32,745 nt of DNA from CAYTGR01 sp964437445 (lineage in GTDB: Bacteria; Chloroflexota; Anaerolineae; B4-G1; SLSP01), in the NCBI GenBank assembly GCA_964437445.1, contig CAYTGR010000051.1, positions 1-32,745 on the forward strand, written 5' to 3'. A program made the position numbers and the translations under genes. Below are positions 21,522 through 29,133 of the stretch, in pieces. The notes beneath the pieces were generated by a model, which saw only the letters and a list, made by a program, of their open reading frames with translations, was not told the DNA's origin and ran no database searches. How positions within the stretch are numbered: position 1 is the stretch's first letter; every line of letters begins with the position of its first letter.

Positions 21522-22628
21522 TTACGGGTTGACCGGACTGCTGATCACGCCGCCACAGCGGTTGAAGTTCGCCAGGTGCTCATCCTCGGTCTGGGCGAAG
21601 GCGTGACTGCCGTCGTTCTTGGTGCAGTCCACCATGAAGAAAAAGTACTCCGTTGAGGCCGGCGCCGCTACGGCCTGCAGGGCAGCCAGCCCGGGGCTGG
21701 CGATGGGGCCGGCCGGCAGCCCTAAGTTGCGGTAAGTATTGTACGGCGATGACACTTCCAGATCGTCCAGCAACAGCTGGTGTTTCCACCACGTCCCTTC
21801 ATCGGGCCGGTAGCCAAGCGCGTACTGGACGGTGGGGCAGGCATCCAGGAACCAGCCTGAATTCAACCGGTTGTAGTAGACTCCGGCGATGATGGGCCGT
21901 TCGGTATCTTGCACGGCTTCCCGCTCCACAATGGAGGCCAGGGTGACCCCCTGGTAGAGCGTCAGCCCCTGCTCGGTGATCCCCTGCCGGAGCTCCGGCG
22001 TCACCTTTTGATCAAAGGTTGCCAACATGCGGTCCACCAGATCGTAGGCGGTGGCCTTTTCGGGCAGCCGGTAGGTGTCTGGAAAGAGGAAGCCCTCCAG
22101 GGTCGCTGTGATCGGCAGGGTACTGAGGAACGTGTATTTCTGCGGCAGATCGGTCTCCCGCCAGCCGGTCTGGGCCAACAGCAGAAATTCCTGGGCTGAG
22201 ATGGTCGTCTGTTGGTTGACCAGCGCCGACACCTCCTCCAAGCGTTTACCTTCGGGGATGGTGACCTGCTGTTCGGGCGCGTTCGCGTGTTGTAACGTTT
22301 TGGCGATCTCCGGGATGGTCATGGTCTGGCGGAGGGTGTAGGTGCCGGCCTGAATCCCGGCGTCCAGCGCGTGGTATTGCACGTAACGGCGGAAGAGTTC
22401 CGCATCGGAGATCAAGCCGGCAGCGGCCAGATCGGCGGCAATATCCGACACGTTGGTCCCCTGCTTCACGGTAAACGTGACCGGGTTGGAATCGTTGCCG
22501 GCCGGTGCGGCCAGTGCCTCGGCCTGGCTTTCCAGGTAGAACTGCAAGTATAAACTCTCCGCTGAGCAGCCCAACAGCAGCAGGCTGACCAGCGTCAGGC
22601 TCAACCACAAAATCCAACGGCGGTTCAA
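21522..22628 (-). CDS. mltG: Endolytic murein transglycosylase MltG (YceG-like), lipoprotein-like N-terminus
   Basis: A 368-residue MltG, which cuts nascent glycan strands of peptidoglycan to set their length. It has a hydrophobic N-terminus ending in a lipobox (LLLLG-Cys21), a LysM-like part (FTVKQGTNVSDIAADLAAAG), and the catalytic domain with EGFLFPDTYRLP, ASIVEREA (Glu235 corresponds to the catalytic Glu of E. coli MltG), ERPIIAGVYYNRL and PTVQYALG. Most homologues have Asp before PTV; here it is Cys264. Translation probably starts at a TTG (22628) because AAGGAGGG is four bases upstream and the next in-frame starts lie far upstream. The gene follows ruvX, a common arrangement in bacteria. 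Confidence 0.93.
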   Translation of the reverse strand: MNRRWILWLSLTLVSLLLLGCSAESLYLQFYLESQAEALAAPAGNDSNPVTFTVKQGTNVSDIAADLAAAGLISDAELFRRYVQYHALDAGIQAGTYTLRQTMTIPEIAKTLQHANAPEQQVTIPEGKRLEEVSALVNQQTTISAQEFLLLAQTGWRETDLPQKYTFLSTLPITATLEGFLFPDTYRLPEKATAYDLVDRMLATFDQKVTPELRQGITEQGLTLYQGVTLASIVEREAVQDTERPIIAGVYYNRLNSGWFLDACPTVQYALGYRPDEGTWWKHQLLLDDLEVSSPYNTYRNLGLPAGPIASPGLAALQAVAAPASTEYFFFMVDCTKNDGSHAFAQTEDEHLANFNRCGGVISSPVNP

Positions 22629-22686
22629 AGGTCCCTCCTTAAAAGTATAGAACTCAGTTCGCAGTAGGCAGAGAACCGGGTACGGC

Positions 22687-23130
22687 TTACCCCTCACGGT
22701 GAGGTGGGGGTTGAGCGGCAGGGGGGGGCGTCCGCGCATCCAGGTAGCTTTGCAGGATGACGGCGGCGGCGGCGGCGTCCAACTCCTGCCGGGCGGGGCG
22801 CTTGCCCCGGGCCCGCAGCCGTTCGGCGGCCTCTACGCTGGTGAGTCGCTCGTCCCAGAGGAGCACGGGCACCGGGAGCGCCGCTGCCAGGGCGGCACTG
22901 TAATCCCGTACCCAGGCGGTTTGCTGGCTGTCGCTACCGTCCAGGTTGAGCGGCAGGCCGACCACTACCGTGCCTACCTGTTGTTCGGCGACCAGGGCGT
23001 TGAGGCGGGTGAAATCCTCCGCCCGTGAAGCCCGGCGCAACGTCATGAAGGGGCGGGCCAGCAAGCCGGTGGGATCGCTGAGGGCGACCCCGATCCGGCG
23101 ATCTCCCAAATCCAGGGCCAGATAGCGCAT
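22687..23130 (-). CDS. ruvX: Holliday junction resolvase-like protein RuvX/YqgF
   Basis: A 147-residue RNase H-fold protein. It shows MRYLALDLGDRRIGVALSDP with the first catalytic Asp7, VVVGLPLNLDGSDS, the LLWDERLTSVEA block with the catalytic Glu, and DAAAAAVILQSYLD with the last acidic residue. RuvX/YqgF acts in 16S rRNA 5' maturation in E. coli and as a Holliday-junction nuclease in vitro. The ATG at 23130 has GGAAG eight bases upstream, inside the end of the preceding gene, which stops at 23133. A GTG at 23139 is possible. The proline-rich C-terminus (TPPPAAQPPPHREG) is an extension. It is coupled with the upstream gene and followed by mltG. Confidence 0.93.
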   Translation of the reverse strand: MRYLALDLGDRRIGVALSDPTGLLARPFMTLRRASRAEDFTRLNALVAEQQVGTVVVGLPLNLDGSDSQQTAWVRDYSAALAAALPVPVLLWDERLTSVEAAERLRARGKRPARQELDAAAAAVILQSYLDARTPPPAAQPPPHREG

Positions 23131-23132
23131 CC

Positions 23133-24674
23133 TCACCACTTCCCGGGCACGATTTTGATCTCGGTTCGCAGCGGGACGCGGGGGAAGAACGGGAACCAGG
23201 GCGGGGTTATGGTGACTTCCGGCGGCTGCGCGAGCGGCAGGGCGGTCATCAGCGCTTCGCTGCCAGCCGCTATAGATTGCCCTTTCACCAGTGTCCAGAC
23301 GCGAGTGGTGTTGATCTTCGCTGAGGCGTAGCCGTGAGCGGTGACGTAGAAGGTGAAATAGCCCGGTCCGACGTCCTCTTCGGCGACCTCGCCGTATTCA
23401 AAGCGGGCGTCGGTCAGTGAATACCCTTCGGGCAGATGTGTGGCCAGCCCCTGATAGGCCACCGCTTGCGCGTCGGCGACGCTCACCGCCTGGCCGCTGA
23501 CCAGCAGCCGGAGTGTCAGCCCTAACTTGGGCGATTGTTCGCCGACCAGATGGGTGTAAGCTTCTTTGGGCACCGCTTCAATCCGCAGCGCCTGGCGTGG
23601 CAGAAATTCACCCGGCTGGAGCAGTTCCAGCATCTGATTGTAAGCCTGAGCCAGCACCTGTTGCTTGGCCAGCGCCCAGGCGGCCGACTGATCGGCCTCG
23701 GTGACGGCGGGCACCAGGCTGCTTTCAGCGCCGCTGGTCGGCTCCGGATTGGTTACCCGCAGCGCCAGCCCGGCGACGCTCTCCACCTGGTTGATCTGGT
23801 AAGCGCTCACGTTGCTGCCCGGCCCTTCCTCTAAGGCCTCAATGGGTGCGGGCGCCTGCCCGAAGGCGGGGACATTGACCGGCTGGGTGGTGACAAACCG
23901 CACCGGATAAGAGCCGGCTGTGGTCCGCACGATGGTCCCGGCCGGCGCGGGGTAATCCTGGCCCAGCAGATTGGTGAAAATCACCGTCCCTTTGGCTTTA
24001 CCGGCAATGGTAATCCCCACGCCGGTAGCCGGGACCTCGGCATAGGCTTCGGCTTCCACCCCGACTTTGCGCGACGGGATGAGTCCCTGTTGGAGGTCAA
24101 CTTCATCGACCTGCAGGTCTACCGAGACAGGGATGACCAGGGTGTAGGTAAGTCCCTCCGGCACCAGCACGATGCGAGCCGAGGGGCCGACGAGGAAGGC
24201 GACACCGGCCACAGTGAGCAGGACTGCCAGCAGCACCCCCAGTTCCAGGATAAGGAGCCAGACGGGGCGGGGATGGAGGGTGGGGCGGGTGCGCGGCCGG
24301 GGCGGTTCGGCCCACCAGGGGCGCCGGACGGCGGGTGGCAGTTCCGGCTGGCGCGGGGGTGGGAAGGTGCCGGCCTGCGTTAAGTGGGCCTCGGCCTCCG
24401 CTTCCGAGGTGAAGATGGTGAAACCGGCCTCGCGCGGCAGGGTCCGGCGGGCTGGATCTTCTACCACCCAGGCTACGGCGAGCTCCTGGCGGAGCGCCTC
24501 GCGCCGTAAAACCTCAAAGTCCAGGAGCCGCCGCCACCCCCGCTGGGCTTCCCAGGGGAGAATGAACAGCACTTGCGTTTTGGATAGCCGCCGCAGCTGC
24601 TCTCTCAGTATTTGCGGCGTGTCGCTCGGTTGAATATAAATCCGTTCCACGTGACTGGCAATGCCTCCCTGCAT
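23133..24674 (-). CDS. Membrane-anchored baseplate J-like domain protein
   Basis: A 513-residue protein with an N-terminal cytoplasmic part (about 1-135) bearing IYIQPSDTPQILREQLRRLS, then one transmembrane segment (about 139-162). The large outer part contains a Baseplate_J-like core: GTVIFTNLLGQDYPAPAGTI, then VRFVTTQPVNVPAFGQA and EGPGSNVSAYQIN. The domain is known from phage and contractile-tail baseplates, but Chloroflexota and Actinobacteria have single-copy membrane forms without any tail genes. No other phage or tail gene is nearby. The ATG at 24674 lacks a clear ribosome-binding site and may be leaderless; a GTG at 24650 with GGGAGG 13 bases upstream is an alternative. Function unknown. 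Confidence 0.72.
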   Translation of the reverse strand: MQGGIASHVERIYIQPSDTPQILREQLRRLSKTQVLFILPWEAQRGWRRLLDFEVLRREALRQELAVAWVVEDPARRTLPREAGFTIFTSEAEAEAHLTQAGTFPPPRQPELPPAVRRPWWAEPPRPRTRPTLHPRPVWLLILELGVLLAVLLTVAGVAFLVGPSARIVLVPEGLTYTLVIPVSVDLQVDEVDLQQGLIPSRKVGVEAEAYAEVPATGVGITIAGKAKGTVIFTNLLGQDYPAPAGTIVRTTAGSYPVRFVTTQPVNVPAFGQAPAPIEALEEGPGSNVSAYQINQVESVAGLALRVTNPEPTSGAESSLVPAVTEADQSAAWALAKQQVLAQAYNQMLELLQPGEFLPRQALRIEAVPKEAYTHLVGEQSPKLGLTLRLLVSGQAVSVADAQAVAYQGLATHLPEGYSLTDARFEYGEVAEEDVGPGYFTFYVTAHGYASAKINTTRVWTLVKGQSIAAGSEALMTALPLAQPPEVTITPPWFPFFPRVPLRTEIKIVPGKW

Positions 24675-24735
24675 GATCGGCCGCGGGCAGTATGCCACAA
24701 CTTTGAGATTTGCCAAGTGCCAGGCCTGACAAAAC

Positions 24736-24772
24736 GTACCCCGTGAAACGTCGTGCACGTTTCACGGGGTAC
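24736..24772 (-). terminator. Terminator of the SIMPL gene
   Basis: A perfect 15-bp inverted repeat (24736-24750 with 24758-24772, seven-base loop) lies 20 bases beyond the SIMPL stop. On the minus strand it is followed by GTTTTG. Its stem contains CGTGAAACG, the word of the heptamer array at 6352-6400. Confidence 0.75.
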
Positions 24773-24792
24773 AGGGTAGGGCGTGTGGCGGG

Positions 24793-25590
24793 TTACTGGA
24801 CGATGTCAAACACGACCGAGACGTCAATCACGACGTTGTAGGAGCCGCCGGAGACGGACACATCACCGCCGCCTTTGGCATCCATGAGCACAGTGCGCAG
24901 ATATTCCGGGGTTGCTGTGCTGGTATATTCGCTCACTTGATGGACGTTGCCAACTTTGACGCCGAGGGCCGTTGCCAGCTGCTCGGCTTTGGCTTTGGCA
25001 TCGGCAACGGCTTTATCGCGCGCTTCGCGCTGCAGGGCCGAAGGATCGGCGACGCTGAAAGTAATGCCGCTGATGTTGTTGGCTCCGGCGGTAGTCACCT
25101 TTTGCAGCAGCTCGCCCGCTTTGGCCAAATCGCGCAGCCGCACGTTCACCAGGTTGGTGACGTGATAGCGCTGCTCGCCGGTCGGTTGCCCGTTCTGGTC
25201 ATAGATCTGCTCAATCCACATGCTGTAATTGGCCGTCTGGATGTCCTTCTCGGCCACGCCGAGCTCTTTGAGCGCGCTCATGACCGCGTTCATCTTGCTT
25301 GTGTTTTGGCTGATGGCCTGCCCGGCATCGGGGTCAATCGTCTCCACACCTAACTGGATGTCCATGACGTCCGGCTGTGCGCTGGCGAGCCCGCTGCCGT
25401 TCACACTGATGGTGTAGGACGTGCCGTCGCCGTTGCTGGCCGCGCCGGCCTTCAACAGGGCGGCCGGGCCGGTCTGATTGCTGTTATTGCCACCGGCCGC
25501 GGTGAAGCCGCTGCACGCGATGAGGGCCATGACGAGCAAGGTGCTCATCCCGACGGTGATCGCCAGATTACGAACTGAAAGCTTAGCCAT
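24793..25590 (-). CDS. SIMPL (DUF541) domain lipoprotein
   Basis: A 265-residue exported protein. The N-terminus has a signal peptide with lipobox ALIAC (Cys26), then a low-complexity linker, then a SIMPL domain with YTISVNGSGLASAQPDVMDI, IQTANYSMWIEQIYD and the helix DKAVADAKAKAEQLATALGV. The last block (VSVSGGSYNVVIDVSVVFDI) is the usual closing strand. SIMPL proteins form oligomers on the cell surface and are linked to oxidative or envelope stress resistance; the biochemical role is not settled. AAGGAGAGG precedes the ATG. It is flanked by the TPR gene at 25822 and the baseplate-J-like gene on the same strand, with a terminator between it and the latter. Confidence 0.92.
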   Translation of the reverse strand: MAKLSVRNLAITVGMSTLLVMALIACSGFTAAGGNNSNQTGPAALLKAGAASNGDGTSYTISVNGSGLASAQPDVMDIQLGVETIDPDAGQAISQNTSKMNAVMSALKELGVAEKDIQTANYSMWIEQIYDQNGQPTGEQRYHVTNLVNVRLRDLAKAGELLQKVTTAGANNISGITFSVADPSALQREARDKAVADAKAKAEQLATALGVKVGNVHQVSEYTSTATPEYLRTVLMDAKGGGDVSVSGGSYNVVIDVSVVFDIVQ

Positions 25591-25821
25591 TGTATCCTCT
25601 CCTTAACGTTTTTTGATGTAACGGGAGTCAGTGGAGTTACCCTCCGCTACCGTTCTTGAGTTACGCATTTCCAGACGTTGGGGGCGCGGCTTTAGTTCCA
25701 CTGGTTACGTCGGGTGTCGTTTTTGTCGCGGATGATGGCCTGAACATGAGCATAGGCCAGGTCCTCTGCTATAGCCAGTATTTACCTCGTGTTCACTTTT
25801 GTGCTACCGCTATGCTTTGGC

Positions 25822-27414
25822 TTAAAACAGCCCGGGAATCCACGGGGGGTGGTCGGGGGTTGCTTCCTCCAACCAGGCCTGGGCGCCGATCTCGGTCAGG
25901 CACTGCACGCCGGCCGCCCAGAGCTGCTCGCGCTCGGTGGGCGTCTCGGCCAGGCTGGCTAAGGTCAACAGGCAATCTGCTTCTTCTATCCGGCGGTGAT
26001 AGCGTTGAGCTGCCGCCAGCACCTGTCGCAGCAGGGCCGCGCGTTCGGCCGGCGGGCGACAGTCGGCCAGGCGGCGTTGCGCCAGGGCGATCATCACGGG
26101 TGCATGGGCGGCCTCACCGGTCCGCAGCGCAGCCAGGGCGGCGGCTTCGGCCGCTCTCCAGGAGCCAACCCGGGCGTAATACTGGCTGAGGCTCACCTGA
26201 TAGGCAAAAACTAAACTGATGATCTGTTGTTTTGTAAAATAGGCCAGGCCGCTGAACAGGGCTTCCAGGACTTCGTGGTCGTCGCGCCCCAGCGCCAGAT
26301 AAATCATGGCCCGGTTGGTGCGCGCCCGGTAGATTTCAAAGGTTTCGTCGCATTGGGTGGCTAAGGTGAGCTGGTGCTCAACACAGAGCAGGGCCAGGGC
26401 GCAACGCCCCTGAAGCAGGTAGACCAGCGCCAGCGTGGCCCAATCCCGCATCAGGGTCCAGGTGGCGCCCAGGCGCCGTCGCTGGGGGATGACCTCTTTG
26501 AGCAGGGTTTCGGCCTCCGGGAGGACGCTGGAGCCCAGATCAATCAACGCCAGCAGACTGCGCAGGTGCAAGGCCCCGAATTCATCACCGATGGTGAGCA
26601 TCAGCGTGATGGCCTGCCGGACATTGGCGGCCGCCGGCTCATATTCCCCCCGCGACCAGTGGATGGTACCGCGATATTGGTAAGCCAGCGCCAACAAGTG
26701 CCCATCTGGCGGTACCAGTGTGCTGGCCTGGCACCAGGCGGCGGTCACCGTCTCTAAAGCCTGGTCCAGGTGGCCCTGCGTGCGCAGGTGCAGGGCGTAG
26801 CTTAACTGGAGATGGAGCCAGGCCCGCTGCCAGTCCCAGGCCGGTAGCTGTGGCTGGCCGGCCGAGGCGGTCAATTCGGCCATCAGGGTATGGTAGAGCT
26901 GTTCGGATTCAGCAGCGCGGCCCTGGCGGCGCAGGGCGTAGATCAGGGTGCCGCCCACCTGGCCGATGACGGCCAGGAACCGGTGGGCGCGGGCCAGGGC
27001 CAGGGTTTGTTGCCCCAGCTGCAAGGCCAGCTCCACCTGCCCCATTTCCAGGAGCAGCTCAAACCGTTGCGCTTGCAGAGCTGCCTGGCGTTCCCACTGC
27101 TGCGCCCGGGCCAGGATTTCAGCCGCCCAACGCAGCTCCGCTTCCCATTCGCGCCAGTAGCCCCAACGGGCCGGCCACGGTTGTAACGCTTCTATGAGTT
27201 CCACGGCCGGCAGCGCTAATTCCGGGCCGGCCCGGGCCTGGTGCAAGAGGGTAAGGAAGCTGCCAAAATGCGCGCGGAGCTCCTCGGGTGAGCGGTGGCG
27301 GACGTAGGCGGCTGCCTGCACCAGGTTAAACAGTAAAGGCTGCCCGCAGGGTTGGTCCCGGCGGGAGGGCGGTGGCGGGGGGGAGCCTGGCTGGGTAACG
27401 GGGGTGGGGGGCAT
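25822..27414 (-). CDS. Tetratricopeptide-repeat protein, probable partner of the NB-ARC protein
   Basis: A 530-residue all-helical protein made almost entirely of degenerate TPR units, for example LELALQLGQQTLALARA-like, LAYQYRGTIHWSRGEYEPAA, LATLALVYLLQGRCALALL-like and FAYQVSLSQYYARVGSWRAA. It has a proline-rich N-terminus (TPVTQPGSPPPPPSRRDQP). There is no signal peptide or membrane span. It lies 16 bases after the NB-ARC gene, and AAGGAAA precedes its ATG. In STAND proteins such as MalT or AfsR the NB-ARC ATPase and the TPR sensor are in one chain. Here they are two consecutive genes, so the TPR protein is probably the sensor half in trans (inference). Confidence 0.75.
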   Translation of the reverse strand: MPPTPVTQPGSPPPPPSRRDQPCGQPLLFNLVQAAAYVRHRSPEELRAHFGSFLTLLHQARAGPELALPAVELIEALQPWPARWGYWREWEAELRWAAEILARAQQWERQAALQAQRFELLLEMGQVELALQLGQQTLALARAHRFLAVIGQVGGTLIYALRRQGRAAESEQLYHTLMAELTASAGQPQLPAWDWQRAWLHLQLSYALHLRTQGHLDQALETVTAAWCQASTLVPPDGHLLALAYQYRGTIHWSRGEYEPAAANVRQAITLMLTIGDEFGALHLRSLLALIDLGSSVLPEAETLLKEVIPQRRRLGATWTLMRDWATLALVYLLQGRCALALLCVEHQLTLATQCDETFEIYRARTNRAMIYLALGRDDHEVLEALFSGLAYFTKQQIISLVFAYQVSLSQYYARVGSWRAAEAAALAALRTGEAAHAPVMIALAQRRLADCRPPAERAALLRQVLAAAQRYHRRIEEADCLLTLASLAETPTEREQLWAAGVQCLTEIGAQAWLEEATPDHPPWIPGLF

Positions 27415-27430
27415 GGGCTTTCCTTACGTG

Positions 27431-28972
27431 TCAGTTGAGCGCGGCTTCCATCGTATCCCAGCGTTGCAAAATCTCGGTCTGCAAAAAGGTCACGGTCAGG
27501 CGGTGGAGCAGATAGCGCGGGGTGGTCAAATCGCGCCCCGGCTCCAGCAGCGAGTAGGCCTGTAACTGAGTCAGGGCCTGGGCGAAGTCGTCATCATCCA
27601 GGCCACTCATCCACTGGATGAATTCCAGGGTCTCGCCAGCGGGGTCTAAAGGCAGCAGGCCGTAGACCAGCAATTGCCGGGCCAGATCATCCAGCAGCTC
27701 CCAGGTGCGGCGATAGATGAAAGTGTAGAGTTGTTCGGCCTCCTGCTGGTTGGCCTGGCGCAACCCGGCCAGAATTTCATTCGGACTCAACCGGCCCAGC
27801 TGGGCAGTGGCCAGCTTGAGCGCCAGCGGCAGTCCCCCGATGAGCTCGTACAACCGGGCCGGCCAGTCGGCGGGGATGGCTGCCGGGTAGCCGCGCCGTT
27901 GCAGCTCACTGATAATCAGCTGCTGGCTATCAGCCAACGAAAGCTGGGGCACCGGCAGGACATGCACGTAGGGGAAGTGGCTCAGGGTATGGCGGCTGGT
28001 CAACAGAAACCGGGTCGCGCCGGCCAGGGGATAGAGCGCCGGCAGCAGGGCGGCGCTATCGGTGAGGACTTCCAGGTTGTCAATGACCACCAGATAGGGG
28101 GTCGTGGTGAACAGGGCCGACAGACGGGCCAGCTGGGCGGTGACCGGTTGATGGTTCAGGTCTTGCCAGCCCAACTGAGCGACCAGGCTGCCGATGACCT
28201 CTTCCAGCGAGCGGACGGCATCAGGGGTGGGCTGCAAGGTGCCGTTTTCGGTCAGGCGCTCGTGCCGGGCGCTGACCCAGAGCACACCGGTCAGGGTGCC
28301 CAGCCGGGCGCATTGTTGGGCCGCTGCCCGTGCCAGCGCGGTCTTGCCGATGCCGCCCAATCCTTCCAGGCTTAGGAAGTGAGGTCCGTCAGGCGCTTGC
28401 AGCCGGGTCACCAGGGTTTGGAGCTGTTCCTCTACACCGAATAGCCGGTCATATTCGGGCGCGGGCAAGCGCCAATCCAGCTGCGGGGTGTAGCGGCGGC
28501 GGGCTTCGCACTCGGCGGCGTAGAGCGCGCGGAGCAGATAGGCCAGGCCGAGATTCACACGGCGGCGGAAGTGTTGGGGGCTGACCGGAATGGCCTCGGC
28601 CAGCTCCTCCACGCTCAGCGCCGGGGAGGCCAGATAGCGGTGATACAGGGCACTCCAGGCTTCCAGCTCTTGATTGCCCCGCTGGAAGTCGGCGGTCAGC
28701 GCGGCTTTCAAGGCTTCCCGTCCTGCTAACGCCGGGGGCGGGGCCAGGGAACCTTCCGCCTGGCGTTGGGCTGCCAGGGCAGAGGTGATCAAGGTGGTCA
28801 ACTGGGTGCGCAGCGCCAGTTCCCGTTCGGCGTTAGAGGTGAGGCCGGGGGAATGCACCAGGGTCAGCGTGAGCAGAACTGCCGGCGGCGCTTCGGCCTG
28901 GCGGAAGGCCCGCAGGGCTGCTTCCAGGAGTTCGGGGGTCAGATCATCTAATTCCATGACCGGTGTTTCCAT
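27431..28972 (-). CDS. NB-ARC (STAND) ATPase
   Basis: A 513-residue STAND NTPase. An N-terminal helical region (1-160) includes a helix-turn-helix-like block VEELAEAIPVSPQHFRRRVN. The NB-ARC domain follows: Walker A GLGGIGKT (204-211), Walker B YLVVID (Asp298), sensor 1 RFLLTSRH (321-328) and GLPL (380-383). A winged-helix part follows (LLPLDPAGETLEFIQW to the end). The chain stops where TPR or WD repeats would normally begin. Such proteins are ATP-driven switches in transcription, signalling or antiphage defence. The start at 28972 has only a weak GGAAA; ATG at 28957 is an alternative. It is the first gene of a two-gene unit with the TPR gene. No effector domain such as a nuclease or TIR is visible. 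Confidence 0.85.
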   Translation of the reverse strand: METPVMELDDLTPELLEAALRAFRQAEAPPAVLLTLTLVHSPGLTSNAERELALRTQLTTLITSALAAQRQAEGSLAPPPALAGREALKAALTADFQRGNQELEAWSALYHRYLASPALSVEELAEAIPVSPQHFRRRVNLGLAYLLRALYAAECEARRRYTPQLDWRLPAPEYDRLFGVEEQLQTLVTRLQAPDGPHFLSLEGLGGIGKTALARAAAQQCARLGTLTGVLWVSARHERLTENGTLQPTPDAVRSLEEVIGSLVAQLGWQDLNHQPVTAQLARLSALFTTTPYLVVIDNLEVLTDSAALLPALYPLAGATRFLLTSRHTLSHFPYVHVLPVPQLSLADSQQLIISELQRRGYPAAIPADWPARLYELIGGLPLALKLATAQLGRLSPNEILAGLRQANQQEAEQLYTFIYRRTWELLDDLARQLLVYGLLPLDPAGETLEFIQWMSGLDDDDFAQALTQLQAYSLLEPGRDLTTPRYLLHRLTVTFLQTEILQRWDTMEAALN

Positions 28973-28996
28973 GTTTCCCAGGCCAGCCCTCCGCTC

Positions 28997-29025
28997 TGGT
29001 GCGATTTTGGTGCGATTTTAGTGCG
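28997..29025. repeat. 11-bp-periodic direct repeat in front of the NB-ARC gene
   Basis: TGGTGCGATTT occurs twice in tandem (28997-29007, 29008-29018) followed by TAGTGCG (29019-29025). The period equals one helical turn. It lies 24 to 53 bases upstream of the NB-ARC start and about 110 bases before the plus-strand gene at 29134, so it may be a regulatory site for either. Confidence 0.55.
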
Positions 29026-29133
29026 TCATTGGACGGTCGTTGCGTTTAAAATGAGAGTAAGGTACCGGGGCCGACATGGCTGAGCGGCAGCCTGTGATGT
29101 CCCCCACATTTAATTTTACCACAGGAGGAGGAA

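Noticed and set aside
23133..24674. Prophage or contractile-injection-system remnant suggested by the baseplate-J similarity
   Set aside because: No sheath, tube, spike, portal, integrase or att site is seen nearby, and the protein has a transmembrane anchor in a housekeeping context.
29019..29070. Promoter candidate TTGGAC/TAAAAT before the exported-protein gene
   Set aside because: The two hexamers are only 12 bases apart, too close for a sigma-70 promoter.
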